From assembly GCA_031216915.1 (NCBI GenBank), contig CM062297.1:368355704-368419703 (forward strand): DNA of 64,000 nucleotides, given 5' to 3'. Origin of the DNA: Pictodentalium vernedei. Its lineage: Eukaryota; Mollusca; Scaphopoda; Dentaliida; Dentaliidae. Shown here piece by piece: positions 31,600 through 44,583 of the stretch. Below the pieces are notes generated by a model. It was not told the DNA's origin. It saw nothing but the letters and a program-made list of their open reading frames with translations, and made no database searches. Each line of letters begins with the position of its first letter. Position 1 is the first letter of the stretch. A program made the translations under genes and the position numbers.

Positions 31600-34500
31600 T
31601 ATTTTATCGTTTTCTGCAGGTACTTTGGAAACCGTTCAATTGTTTCGATACCTTTCAGATAATATAGTGAGGCTTTCATATCTTTTAGGCCATAATGAGC
31701 AAGAACTCTTTCAAATGCATAACCAACAAATTGCTGGGAAACGTCAGTGACTAATTCATCAGGAAACCCAAACCTTGAAAAGAGATTTAAAAATTTTGAA
31801 ATAATGTAGTTTGCAGTAATGCAATTGAGTACTAGTGCTTCAGGAAAAGATTACAAATAGTCCATTAAATTCAAAATATTATTCCTTTGAATAGGTCCCA
31901 TAGTCTCAATATCTAGTTTGAGCCGCCAGTTTCGTTGGAATGTCTGCTGACTTTAGCGGTTGGTCTGTACTTGGTGGTTAACCTACGATACAAGAATGGT
32001 ATTGTTTTACCAATTGCACAATGCCCCAGTCCACGTGGTGCCAAGAAAACTTGGGGCTTAACTCCTTGCTTGCTGCAAGTGCATATTCATGCCCAGAAGA
32101 AGAAATCTCTTGCCACAAAATAATAAAAATTTGGGCATTTGAAACCAAATTGGCTATTAAAAAGTGAGTCAACATTTCAACCAATGATTTCTTGAGATAA
32201 ATGAAAAATATAAAAATATTTAAAAAAAAAACCCAGCGACTTAAGAGTTAATGATTGTTTTATTCGATCAACTCTTTCATGATTTCAATGTGCCATTTCC
32301 AGTATTTTTTTCAGAAAATATGGTACAAATGTGGATTTCATCTATACATGGACATTATTTCACTGAGTGCATGTTTAGGAGATGTGTGTGATTCAACAAA
32401 CTGTGATATATCGCTCAACATCGGATGTTGTTTGGTTGCAACTTGTTAATGGTATTGATTACAAATCTTCTTTGTGAATGAAAAGTACACGTTTGAGATA
32501 ATCTCCTGCAAATGAAGAATCTTCGACTTTGTCGGTTGCACTGCGAGAAGGTATATCAGCTAAATTATCTTTTCTGGCACATATTCAATTTCATATTCAA
32601 ATGACAATAGACGACAACTAAATCGTTGCGCTTTTAACTGCAAGAAACTTGTTTTGGGGGTTTCAGCATGTAACTGAAAGGTCTACGATCGGTTTGAATA
32701 ATAATATGTTTACTGTATAACTAATTAAAAATTTCCTCAAAGGCCCAAACATAACCTAATGTTTCTTTCTCTATTTGTGAGTATCGTCTCTCCACATATG
32801 TGAGTGAGCTGCCAGTGTGAGCAACTGGTTGTTTTCCTATTTGCTTGATTATTCTTGTAAAACAATAGTTCAAGACCAATAGGGCTTACATTACAAATCA
32901 CATATGTTTTGAAAGGTACTACAATAAGCTAACCATAGATATGTCGCTAGCTCTGACTTCAGAATCTGTAAACCGTTTAACATACTTCCATGTCAAGTGA
33001 CGAAGTGCTTCTGTGATATCGGGATTATTTGGAATACATTACACAAGAAACCCTGTCATTCCCACAAAAAGATCACAATTTGCTATATTTGGCGGTGTTC
33101 TAGTTTCAAAAATTGTTCCAATTTCGCAGGAGTCGGGTTCAATGCCACATTTGGATAGCACAGGACCTAAACAGTGGATGCTTGTTACAAAAAGAATTTC
33201 ACATTTATTGCGATTCAGTTTCAGTTCTTTCTCACGGCACATGTCAAATACTTTTTGAAGACGCAGTGGTAATTCCTCTTTTGACCTGGCACGAATAACG
33301 TATACCACACTGTACTCCTTCTAATCTGACCAGAATATTACGCATAGCTTTTATGTAGGCACTGGGTTATCTGGAAATACTGAAGAAACGTTTGAATTTG
33401 TAACAACCGTAGCAGGTTATAAATGTTGAAAGAGGTCACGATTCAATGTAAAGTTCAAGTTACCCAAAACCTTCTGTTGCAATAGATCATCAATAGCTGG
33501 TACAGGAAAAGGTTCCACACAACAGCTTTGTTCACATCTCGTAAGTCTATGTATAGTCGAATATTTTGTTGATCCCTTTAACATTAACATATTTGAGATC
33601 CATTCAGGTCCAAGAATAATCTCTTCTATGATGTTGAGAACATGTTGGCCATTTTTTGTTAGTGGCTTTACTGATTTGACAACGAGATCCAAATGGGAAA
33701 ATTTGTCACTTTTCCGAGACCGTAAAACTAGGAAGAGTATTTTCAGTACAAGTTCAATGTTAACTGTTTCATATCCTTTTTTAATAAATAAAGCGAACAG
33801 TATCTGGTCGATAGAACAGACCAAAATGAAATATGCTATTTTGACCAAGTCGTGAATCAGAATCTTCATCCTTTACATAAATAAGGCCACGAGTGAGCTT
33901 TCATTATTTTCAGTATCAGCACAAAAATAGCCATGACATTGTAATAGTTCCTGTTGACCATAAAACAACCAGCTTCTTTTCACGTTTTCCGCAAAGGAAC
34001 ATGTTCTTTATATAATTCTGACCTTATACTGTTCTGAAAATAACCTCTGTCCATTGTATGTTTTCACTACCTGTTTGTTACATATTCGATTAAATTGGCC
34101 ATGAACGCCACAAAAGTAGCATTGTGCATTTTTTGCACCACAGTTCACCCGTGTGTTGTTTGAACACCCACAGCTAAAGCGCGGTTTAAGGTTTGTGAAA
34201 TATTCATTTTGGCAACATTTTCCCGAATAACAGACGCACAATCAACAGTGATAATTCGTGACTTACTACGATCAGTCTGCGAAAGTCATGTCACCTTAGT
34301 TTTTGTCTAATGTGAGATCATCTTGCAATAATTTGTCCCGAGATGAACAATTCTCTAGAATTTGGTCACGAATCATTCCTATTTGAGTTGTCGATAAATG
34401 TTTGATACCTTCATAAGTTTCTTTTTAACTCAGAATTGTAGAATATATTCGTTGACAGTCTGTCCATATATAGTGCAACAGCATGGCACGCGATATAGAC

Positions 34501-34650
34501 TATTCTAGTTTGTTTAATTCAATGGTAATGGCATATATTTGAAAATAATCCATTCATAGTTTATACTCACATTATACATAAGAATTTCTGTTCAGTTCGT
34601 GGGTAAGCGTTAACAAATGTATTTTTGCGTTTCTAAGTTCTGTGCCGATA
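31600..34650 (-). mobile_element. Ty3/Gypsy LTR retrotransposon, heavily decayed
   Basis: The minus strand keeps the gag-pol order in many short frames. A gag segment (about 34300-34470) with IRDQILENCSSRDKLLQDD is followed by a zinc knuckle at 34060-34240 (CYFCGVHGQFNRIC). Reverse transcriptase fragments follow at 33420-33870 (PVPAIDDLLQQ) and 33039-33308 (LNRNKCEI and a GMTGFL end), an RNase H-like region at about 32540-32830 (IEKETLGYVWAFEE), and an integrase-like region at about 31700-32100. Stops and frameshifts are dense. I found no LTR pair, so the ends are approximate. Confidence 0.7.
33039..33869 (-). pseudogene. pol: Gypsy reverse transcriptase fragments
   Basis: There are two frames. 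The upper one (33417-33869) contains the fingers segment PVPAIDDLLQQKVLG followed by a decayed palm. The lower one (33039-33308) contains the thumb-side region KELKLNRNKCEILF and CGIEPDSCEI, typical of Ty3/Gypsy RT before the connection to RNase H. The catalytic YxDD region lies near the junction (about 33310-33350) and is not readable, so the enzyme is dead. Confidence 0.65.
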
Positions 34651-35439
34651 GTCAGCAGTCTTCGATACGTTAGTTCGGTGTTACCACTCGAAAATCAATG
34701 TCAAGGTAGATTATCATTGGACGAAATATCGTTTCAATTAAAATTTAGGTTTGTGGCTAATAACATAATGCATTGGTTTTCAAAGTACAAACTGAATAAT
34801 AGGTATTTGTGATAATTCATGACACAAAATCAACAGCTCGTTCCTCTTGTTGTTTTGTTTCTCTTTTCAGCAGGCGTTTCAGTGGTCCATTCCAAAATAA
34901 TATAGACTAGTGTGGCATGCGTATTACAGACAGAGAACAGTGCCTTCAAGGAAATAGTTAGTTTTCATCTCTGAATAGTTAAGAAAATACCAAGCAATTA
35001 AAACTTGATCCAATAAATAACTGATTAAGATACTATTTTCCTTAAGGGTTAAAAGACACATGCTATGCATGTGTTAGCTTTATTGTGCGAACACGCCTTT
35101 TATACTCCTTCACTTTATCAAGATCTTTCTAGCAGAGCATATGATGTTCTCCTTATTTTAAAATCAGCCAGACCATAAAGATTTTGGAAGGTTGTACACC
35201 TCAAAACGACAGAGCTACTGTTCATTCCACACACCTCGCTGCTTATCGCCCTCCCCACTTGTGTGGTCCAAACGTTCAGCCCGAAAGTTCTAAATGAAAT
35301 ACTGTTATTTGATTACCTTAACTGTTAAACCAAGGTGGAAAAACTAAAAAGTTCATCTTCTCCCAAAACATCCTGTGGTTATATTCCCAAATTTCGAGCC
35401 TCAAAATTACGGTGGAAGTAAAAGGTATAGAGAAACGGA
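34651..35439. other. Spacer with no gene recognised
   Basis: No domain-bearing frame, RNA gene or clear repeat was seen. Confidence 0.5.
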
Positions 35440-36010
35440 AAATCGGCATCGCTGACATGGGGCTACTAACTTTGAAAAAAAACTGTAAAACTGTACAATA
35501 TCATAACCAGGAAAACATTGTGTGGAGTTTTATAGCTGTATCACGCGTTAATGTGTGGCATTTTTACATATTTCATAAAAACGTATGTGAAGTTTCATAG
35601 CTGTGTCATTTATAAATGCGAAGCTACTGAAATCAAAAGAGTGGCGCTTTTAATGAAAACTGTCCAAAATTGCTTAAATGATGAAATCATACGCCCGATG
35701 ATATTAAAGTCATATCTCTGGGGTTTGACGCTGGATGTTCATTTGAAGTGTTTTCAGTTTTGTTTTGCAATTGGAATGATGCGTACTAAAATATCATTGG
35801 GACGAGAAGAAAGGGAAATGTCACTTGATTTAATTCCTTTTTCAGAGAAATTTAGTTGTTGGTCTTTTGCTGACCTGGTCGCTTTTATCATCGTAGTATT
35901 AAATATATTGCCTCAGTGGAAGTAGTATGTGGATGTGTATCCATTGACATGTCTGTAGTATATTATACAGGCATCTGTGATGTTTTGTGAGGTATGCTCC
36001 TCACAAACTG
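35440..36010 (+). repeat. Dispersed repeat, copy A
   Basis: This stretch shares many short words in the same order with 37480-37950: GCATCGCTG, GTGAAGTTTC, AATGAAAACTGTCCAAAATT, a GATGATATTAA word, CTGGTCGC and TTAAATATATTGC. It is a diverged copy of one non-coding repeat. The frame at 35551-35925 falls inside it and is not a gene. Confidence 0.6.
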
Positions 36011-36257
36011 GACAAGGATATCGACATAGAATAGTCTTCCGTAATGTATGTTTTGGGGTAAGAAAACATTAAGTGGACGGCATTATGGAGACACAGGTAA
36101 TATATCTGTACTTTGCCATAAAACCAAACATTTCAGCCCAATGATAACACAACTGCGTTTAAAGGGTTAATAATGGTGACATGCTTGTCTGTAGGATGCA
36201 CAGAAAGCAAAGTCACTGTAAGTGAGGTTTTTTCGCCATGTGCCTACCCCTAATGTA

Positions 36258-36679
36258 TGAAACGGGGTTATATATATATATATCCTTTTAATATAATTTT
36301 TATTTAATGTTAATTTAATTATTTTTTTAAATTTTTTATACATAGAAAAAAAAAAATTTTTTTTAAGATCTTCCTAATGTTAAATCGTATCGTCACAACT
36401 TCTTGAAGATCCAAATACTCGTCATTTTGATACGTCACACTCAGTTTCGATGCTATATATTGTGTCTAACGTCATGGGTAAAAAGACTAAATTTCGAAGT
36501 TGCTCTACGATCCTGTTGCGCTGCGAAACGTCCGGGAAAAAGAATAGATCGTGTGCCACCCGCTGCCCTTGCCGAAACGTCTGACGACCACGTCCACGTT
36601 CACTGAAATGCCATTGACAGTCAAAATTTCGACCACGTTTTTCGGAGGTCACGTGATCGAATCCTGACAATCTCCAAAA

Positions 36680-36712
<33 letters not shown>

Positions 36713-36735
36713 AATAATGATAATAATAATAATAA
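36258..36735. repeat. AT-rich stretch with (TA)n and (AAT)n microsatellites
   Basis: A (TA)n run lies at about 36270-36283 and an (AAT)n/(AATAAT) array with occasional GAT at about 36684-36735. Between them lies non-coding DNA with no recognised domain. Confidence 0.75.
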
Positions 36736-37479
36736 AGGAGCTTAAACAGCGTAAAAATCACTAGTGTGCTCCAAAACGCAGTACAACCAGAGAGAAAAAG
36801 AAAAATATAATAGTTGAGCTCTCAATCTTCAAAGCAATTCACTGAGTGTAACAGGTCACATATATAGCAAAACAATTAAATACTGATGAAAGCTTCTCTG
36901 AAAAGTTGCGATTTCAGATTCTCTTTAAATTGGTTGAGGTTTCCAGATGCATGCACATGAACTGGTAGAGAATTCCAAATTGATGGTTCCAGAAATGAGA
37001 ACGCTCTGCTATTCACAAGCTTCGTCAGAGAAGAGAGTGTCACCCGCATTACTTTATTTGGATGAGCACAAGTCCCTGTTGGACGTTTTAACTCTCAGGT
37101 GTTCTTGTAAAAACAATGTTCAGAACCATTAATTTTCTTCAAGACCGCAACCAAAATTTTAAAACTAATTCGCTGCTTTAAACTCTTCCAAATTTAAAAT
37201 CACATAAAAACGTAAGGAATTAAGTTAACTCAGAAATAAAAACTAGCTATATTTTAGTTTGTGAGCTCTACAACATATTAAAATTGGACGCAAGTCGGAT
37301 GAATATTAATTTTTTACCTTATGACCCCTTATTATGTAACCGCACAGTTTGCCATAATGGTTAGGAGTTTGTAAGGATGGCAACTCATTTTTAGAAATTG
37401 TTTTGTAGAGATTATATTCCTAAACTTTTCAAAGGCTGTGGCTGAAAATGACATTGAAAATAAAATGCATAAAAAAATG

Positions 37480-37950
37480 CCCAGAAAATTGGCATCGCTG
37501 GCATGGGTTATGCAATTTTGAAATGAAAAAAATAAAATTCCACAATTTCAAATAACCGGAAAAACGTGTGTGAAGTTTCGTTGCTGTATCATGTATTAAA
37601 GCAGAGCTACTGGAATAAAAAAAAGTAGCGCCTTTAATGAAAACTGTCCAAAATTGCTCAAATGATAAACTAATACGCCTGATGATATTAACGTAATATC
37701 TTTGATGTTTGACGTTAGATGTGCAACTTGTTTTCGGAGAAATGTCATGTGATTTAACCCTTATGCAGTGAAATTTTATTGTTGACGTTTTGCGCACCTG
37801 GTCGCCTCTGAGGCCGTAGCGTTAAATATATTGCGTCATTTGAAGAGGTTTATGGAGGTGCACGTTTCCACGTATCGATTGACCTGTCTCTAGAAAATTG
37901 CAACGGAATTTATAGTACTTTGTGACTTATGCTCCTCAGAAATTAGGCGA
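37480..37950 (+). repeat. Dispersed repeat, copy B
   Basis: Diverged direct copy of 35440-36010. Fragments resembling the same family also appear near 44030-44340 and 48360-48560. Confidence 0.6.
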
Positions 37951-38272
37951 TTTTTCAAGTCTTATAAATTTAATATGACGTAGAAGCGTTAAAAAATGAC
38001 ATTAAGTTGAAAAAAAAAAAAAACAGCGATCTTTTATATTTTTTTAAGCTCTACAACATACTAAAAATATTTCATTTTCGCGACGCATTTTTTGATATGG
38101 TTTTTATTGGAGACTATATTTCACAAATTGTGAGCACGCGAGTTCAATAACGTGGTCGATATTACACGTTCATGAAAAATACGTCTATGTGTCGTTATTT
38201 AAGATAAAGGTTGAAATTTGAAATTATAACAACTGTACTTAAAAGAGACATTATTTACGTTATAGTATATAG

Positions 38273-38369
38273 ACAATAGTTCACTGCTTGGAGTAACGTA
38301 CGATGTTTATTCTCGAGTGGGATGCGGAAGGTTATTTCACGAGGCGCTAGCCGAGCAGTGAACTATTGT
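38273..38369. repeat. 97-bp foldback repeat
   Basis: ACAATAGTTCACTGCTTGG-like sequence at the left end is complemented by CCGAGCAGTGAACTATTGT at the right (38351-38369), with about 58 bp between them. This could be a small MITE or a structured remnant. Confidence 0.65.
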
Positions 38370-38927
38370 GTTTATTATATTTCCCTGATAATATCTGCAA
38401 CACATATACCCCTCTTGCATCATCCAAGAGCAGTTTCCCAAGGTCGCTCAATTTGTTTTGACGGTTAGAAAAAACGGCGCATGAACACAAAAACATGAAT
38501 GAATGAACTGATAATATGATGTCATCAGAAAGGAACGCAATGACGCTCGCTTTCAAATGGAAGTTCAAGTGACGTGAGATATGAACTTACGAAGGAAATC
38601 AACACATTTTAAAGAAATAATTCAATCAGTCACCATGAATGAGTAGTCATGTTCGACTTCTTATAACTTTGTATGGATGTGTACATAGTTATTGTTCGCT
38701 GTCAGATGGAAAATCAAGAAGAATATTTGTCGAAGTGGATTGGATGTTATCGCTGGATTTCGAGGCGGAACAATTGCAATGGTTGATCACAATGTCGGAT
38801 TGTTTATTGTGCTCGTTCCGAATATCTTCCCAAGATGTTGTTGGATCATAGAATTTGAGGTGTTCGATAGTTGTTTGGTAGTTATGGCATTCGTAGAAGA
38901 TTGTGCAGTTGTACTTTGGGAACGGCT

Positions 38928-40253
38928 TTAAGTTGACGTCGTTGACAAACCCGATACAGTTGCTATCGGAATTTGTGGTTGAATTTGTAAATTCGATTCC
39001 AGCGAAGTTGATTCATTTGAGAGAATAGATGAGATGTGTCTTTCCTCGTGAGTATTTATTCTTGAGTAGTTGTTTATACTGTTGATATTTTTATATTCCG
39101 ATATTTGGACAATGCGGTTTGGAGGTATATCTGCGTCACCCAATTTCTGAATAAGATGCTTACGAGAACTATGATTTGTCAATCGCTTTTCAGAATGCAT
39201 CCCACCGTCAGTTTTCATTTCATATTAGACATGAAATTGTAGATTTGGTTCATGCACAGGCGTTGGTTTTTGAACCTTTGTTGTCTCTTCTCAAAATAAG
39301 GATTTTCATCGATTTGTTTCTGCTTTTCAGCCATAATTGAAATGTAAAATGGAGAGCCTGGCTGTCGCATTCCCGATGGACGTTTCCCCCTGTACAGTTC
39401 ATAAATACGTACTGGATTTCTTTCCGGCACTGAAGTTTCATATGCTTTAGGTTTTATCGTTCGCGTATTTTGAGGATTTTCGCCGTTGCAGGTTTTTGTG
39501 TGTCTCTCGTCCACCACTAGATATTTTCGCCCTGTTTCGTCTTGACCAACGCTAACTTTTCCCCATACCAGATCATACTGCTCCTTCCCTCCACGCATAC
39601 CACAATGCATAGAAAATGTTAGCCACAATGAGTTCAATATAGATTTCGGTGAGTACAGCCCCAAAACTTTCTTCTCATACAGCATATCAATTTCAGTATC
39701 AGTTATTTCTTCGGCAGCATTTGGTTTATTGCCCTTGCCCAACGATTTCAACTGCTTTTACTTCATTTTAAGGGCTTCTCTGGCCTTTGCAAATTTTGAG
39801 TCTGAAATAATACATTTGCTGTAATTGGCATTCTTCTGATACTTGAATACAAAGCTCTAAGTGTGGAAGGTTCGTACTCCCTGCCATCTTGCGCCGTACT
39901 GATACGAGAAAGTGAGAAATGTAATCGCACAAATCACTGGAGTCAATGTCCGCTATTTGTCCTGTGTAACTGTATATTGCTTTAAGAAATTGCTGGAACA
40001 ATCGGATATCCAAAAGTGTTTTCTTCATCGTATTTTTGTTTTGATTTTGAACAATGAAATCAGTCAGCTCGCTATCGTCCATCAATTCGAATCGACCAAA
40101 TTCCACTGACGCACCCTCGGTTGAAGAAATAATGTCACTACCGGTTGCTCCAATAACATCATCTTCCCCAGTGGAATAAGGTTGAAATAATTCCAAAAGA
40201 AACTCGTCATCTATCGTATCTAGAAGTTTCACATTCGATGCAAATGCAGCCAT
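38928..40253 (-). pseudogene. Crypton-type tyrosine recombinase
   Basis: The minus-strand frame from the ATG at 40253 encodes an N-terminal SAM-like DNA-binding part (TLLDIRLFQQFLKAIYSYTG, DLCDYISHFLVSVRRK). A shift near 39760 leads to the catalytic part: Arg in HCGMRGGKEQ, then RHTKTCNGENPQ, and after a small shift at 39215 the H-x-x-R box TNHSSRKHLIQKL and the nucleophile-like Tyr in SINNYSRI. This matches the DUF3504/Crypton-type family, which includes the relatives of ZMYM2 and KCTD1-domain proteins. Crypton transposons insert by tyrosine recombination and lack terminal inverted repeats, so the ends cannot be defined. A decayed transposon is more likely than a domesticated gene because of the two frameshifts. 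Confidence 0.75.
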
Positions 40254-40539
40254 TTCTGAACCACTCGGTATGTATACAAAGCAGACGTAAACTCGCAACA
40301 GCGTAACTTGCCGTAGGGGGAATACTCCAACATGTTGACGTCATTGATAGTAAAATAGTCCGTCATGACTGGGAGTAGGATATCGCCGTGGGAGTTGAAT
40401 AACACTTTCTAGGTCGTGGGCGAAGGATGTGGTTTTTATTTACAAAGGAAAAAGCTGTAGAAATATAATAATTGAAATTTCATAACTGTGTGTATTATTA
40501 ATAGATTAAACGTTCTCTTGAACAGTAGGCACGTGTAAG
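40254..40539. other. Short spacer between Crypton and LINE
   Basis: About 290 bp with no recognised motif. It may contain the 5' edge of the following LINE and the 5' end of the Crypton. Confidence 0.4.
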
Positions 40540-43500
40540 AAATCTTTTGCTTTACTTAACATTAATTGTAGAAGCTTGAATGCCAATTTTGAACAACTAC
40601 AGAGTCTGATTTCTGATCTTCAAACAAATGATAATATCTTTGACATCATAGGTATCACTGAAACTTTCAATGTGAAGGAAAACATCTCTTACACCTTAGA
40701 CGGCTACCATCCGCTTGTTCTACATACTCGTCCCTCCGATGATGATGGTAGGGGCGGGGTTGGTGTTTTTGTTAAAGATTCTATACCATTCAAAACTAGG
40801 AACGACTTAAGCATTTTCATTCCCCATGTGTTTGAATCACTATTTATTGAACTCACTGGAAATTACAAATCAATTGTAGGAGTTATTTATCGCCCCAATA
40901 CCGCACCAAAAGCGGATCTTGACTTGTTTTTATCCCAATATTCCAACTTACTCGACAAAATCACTTCTGAGAAGAAGACAACCTATCTGATGGGTGACTT
41001 CAATATAGATCTACTAAACTTTAACCAACACCAGAAAACTAATCAGTATTTAGAATCATTGTTCAGCACTGGATTCACACCTATGATAACCAAACCTACA
41101 AGAGTAACAAATCATTCAGCGACTATAATTGACCATATTTTTTGTAATAAACTCGACTCTAATACCTCCGGAATAATTATCACAGATGTCAGCGATCATT
41201 TCGCAACATTTTACATGAAAAACCCCAATAGTACCAAATCCAACGACAATACATTCCAACCAAAGAGAATCTTCAACACAAGGAATATCAACTTATTTAA
41301 ACACCTACTATCTCAATCTGATTTCAATAATGTATGCCAAGAGGCTCGTGCTAACGAAGCTTATGAAAAGCTCCTATCAATTCTTAATACGACGTTTAAT
41401 CAAGCCTTCCCACCGACGATAAAGAAGACCCCGAAAAAATACGTCAAACGAGAACCATGGATGACTTACGGTCTTCTACAGTCCTCCCTGAACAAACATA
41501 AACTGCTTGAAAAAAAGCTGAGGGCCCCAACCAACGACAATATTACAAGATACAAAACCTACTGTCAAATTTTTAACCAACTCAGACGTAAACTTAAAAA
41601 AAATTATTATAGCCAATTAATTTTACAAAATAAGGGAAACATTAAGAAAACTTGAGAAATTCTCCGCAAAGCAATAAATAAGTCAAACCTTCCGCCTCCC
41701 CTACCATCATCGTTTATTGATGATAATGTAGAGTTCACTGACCCTATCCAAATTGCTGATAAATTTAACAACTACTTTATTAACATTGGAAATCGAATTA
41801 CCAACAACATGACAAGCTCCACACATCGATTCTCAGATTACCTCAATGACAGCGTCCCCGGATCATTTTTCATATCACCCACAAGCCCTGAAGAAGTAGT
41901 ATCTTCTGTAAAAAGTCTCCCAACAAAAACTTCTGCTGGTAGTGACAACATTTCTCCGAAACTACTAAAAAACATTATACAAGAAATTGCTGTTCCTTTA
42001 ACCCATGTTATTAATACCTCATTCTCAACTGGAATTGTACCATCAAAAATGAAAACTGCAAAAGTAGTACCAATTTTTAAATCTGGAGATAAACAGTCAT
42101 TCGACAATTGTCGTCCAATAAGTATTCTTCCCTCATTTTCTAAAATCTTAGAGAAATTAATGCACAAAAGGTTAACAAACTTTTTAGATGCAAACAACAT
42201 TATTTATAACTATCAGTTTGGCTTTAGAAAGGGACACTCAACATTTCATCCGATAATGCATCTTATCAACTACGCTTCCATGATGAATAACAATGCAACT
42301 AAAGATTGCACATTATCTATTTTTTTAGATTTTCCCAAAGCTTTCGACACTATTGACCATGAAATCCTCGTCAGGAAACTTGAACATTACGGAATTAGAG
42401 GTACAGCTAATTCTTGGTTTCAGAACTATCTCTCTGAGAGATCCCAATTTGTGCAATTCGCGAGTAAATCCTCGAATCAACTCAATATTACTACGGGTGT
42501 ACCCCAGGGTTCTGTCCTCGGTCCTCTTTTGTTTGTGCTCTTTATCAACGACATTTGTGAGTCGACCGACATGAGTATTTTATCCTTTGCGGATGACACA
42601 ACATCCTACGCATCTGGTAATGACCTCAACCTCCTAGCGGAGAGGGCAAACGATGAATTGTCAAAAATCAATGACTGGTGTCTAGCTAATAAGTTATCAT
42701 TAGATGCTAATAAAACTAAGGTTCTACTTCTTCATCCCCAAAATGACAATTACAATTTCAACAATGTACAAACCCAAATTTCACTAAATAACTCAAGCTT
42801 AATAATAGCAGGTAATAATCGCCAACACAAATTCATAAAATTCCTAGGAATTGACATGGACGAGAATCTTAGATTTAATCATCATGTATCCGTAGTCTGT
42901 ACGAAATTATCCAGGGCAATTTATATCCTGAATAGAGTCAAGAATTTTTTGCCGCTCGAGACACTACGTATACTCTATTTCACTTTATTTCAAAGCCATT
43001 TAATTTACGGGATACAAATTTGGGGCAATACACCAGCCACTAAACAAATTCTGAATCTTCAAAAAATGGCTGTGCGTATCATAGCGAACAAAAAGTTCAA
43101 CTCACACACCGATCCTCTTTTCAAACGTTTGAAAATCCTGAAATTTAATGATCTGTACAAGTTACATTCACTTCTATTCATGTACGGCTGGTCTATAAAC
43201 AACCTCCCTGTCAGTTTTGATAATACATTCCAAGTGTACTCTAACCCATCTGGTATGAATACTAGGCAATGTGGAAACCTAATCACACACAAACCCCGCA
43301 CTCAGTTCTCAGCCGCTATTCCATATTTTTATTTTCCCAAATTGTGGAATGACTTAGACACAACGATAAAAACCCTCACCCGAAAGGCATTTAACAAAAC
43401 TTTATTCAATCAATTTTTAAACGCATACGAAGTCAATGTTAGGTGTTCCAACCCAAGATGCCCTGACTGCTTCGCCTAGTTGGAACTCTCGGGGTCGTTA

Positions 43501-44028
43501 ATACCTTCATCTCTTCTCTTCCCACAAGCTGATGAAAAGGTTGTCCCGCGGTATTCCGGTTTTTACATCACCCCATTAGCCTACGATAATTGTACTGGCC
43601 TACTAAGGAATCCGTATAAAAATTGTTTTGTTTTTTTTTATTCGGAAACACTGTTGATTCGATTAGGATTCGGAAACACAGTTGATTGACGGGTTAAAAC
43701 AACCCGAGACAGAACTCTTGGGAGTTTGATCCATGATGTGGAAACAATACACAATTTTAATGTAAAGAACGTTAATATAACATAACAACTACCTGCTGTC
43801 CGGATCGACTACATTTAACTTGAATTTAACACTTGCCATTTGCCATTCTATTTTATTTATTATTTTGATTGTCTAGGGGATGACAGGAAGACAGTCGCAA
43901 GGCTGTGTCATTTCCCACAGTATACATTTATACATCATTCAATAATTTTGTAACTTTACTCTCTTTCTCGTTTGTATTTGTATGCTGTATGCTGTGAAAT
44001 AAAGATTGCATTGAATTGAATTGAATTG
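40540..44028 (+). mobile_element. CR1/Jockey-like LINE, 5'-truncated, one internal stop
   Basis: A plus-strand non-LTR retrotransposon consists of one ORF with endonuclease and reverse transcriptase, a 3' UTR of about 540 bp, an AATAAA-like signal (43997) and a tail of ATTGA/TTGAA repeats (44008-44028). No ORF1 is present, so the 5' part is missing or the start is not identifiable. There is no RNase H, which separates it from the nested LINE in the Maverick. No target duplication was identified with confidence. Confidence 0.8.
40576..43479 (+). pseudogene. ORF2: LINE ORF2 (endonuclease and reverse transcriptase)
   Basis: A single frame from upstream of 40576 to 43479 is broken only by TGA at 41653-41655. 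The endonuclease covers about the first 215 residues (IIGITETF, VGVIYRPN, LMGDFNIDLL, TIIDHIFC, DVSDHFATF). The reverse transcriptase begins after the stop, with FDNCRPISILPSFSKILEK, the first catalytic Asp in FLDFPKAFDTIDHEIL, GVPQGSVLGPLLF and catalytic SFADDT. The C-terminus is a CR1/Jockey-type domain ending CSNPRCPDCFA. This is a young or slowly decayed copy. The frame is open upstream of 40576 with no clear ATG, consistent with 5' truncation. Confidence 0.88.
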
Positions 44029-44448
44029 ATATAGCTGTAAGTGTTAGAAAATCGCGTCTTTAATTAAAAATGTCCATAAGGATCCCAAAAACGTGACTGA
44101 CGTAAAAGTCTTAAAATCGTGATGAAGCGGAAGACAATAAAGGAGCGCTGTCTTATTTTTGAGTATATACATATACTAAAACTTCATGATATTTGGACAA
44201 ACTTGAATTTATTACACGCCTGTCCTATGCAGTTCCCATCTACAGCAACACTAAACCATGCGGAAATGAAAATGTGTGGAACTAAAATCGTTGACTATTT
44301 ATTTTCAAATAGGAATTTTCTAAAAATCGTACACCTCAATTACCTTTTGAATCGGTAACATAAACTAAAAACAGTAACACGAGTTCCCCTGGCAAAAGTG
44401 GAAGGCGAAACATGTTTTATTTTTGTTGATAGTTAGTCTCCTTAATTC

Positions 44449-44488
44449 CAATGTGTTCTGTGTGCTTACAGGCACATAGAACACATTG
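44449..44488. repeat. 17-bp hairpin
   Basis: CAATGTGTTCTGTGTGC, a 5-nt loop and the near-complementary GGCACATAGAACACATTG. Function is unknown. Confidence 0.7.
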
Positions 44489-44583
44489 AAACTCAAGGGA
44501 TGAACTGTTGTCAAATGAACTGCTGAGTGTCCTTCTAATAATTGCTCTCATAGATGCGAAGACGAATTATAAACACAGAAAGA

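Noticed and set aside
36422-36670. Minus-strand 82-codon frame
   Set aside because: No domain, flanked by microsatellites and AT-rich DNA, and overlapped by an equally long frame on the other strand.
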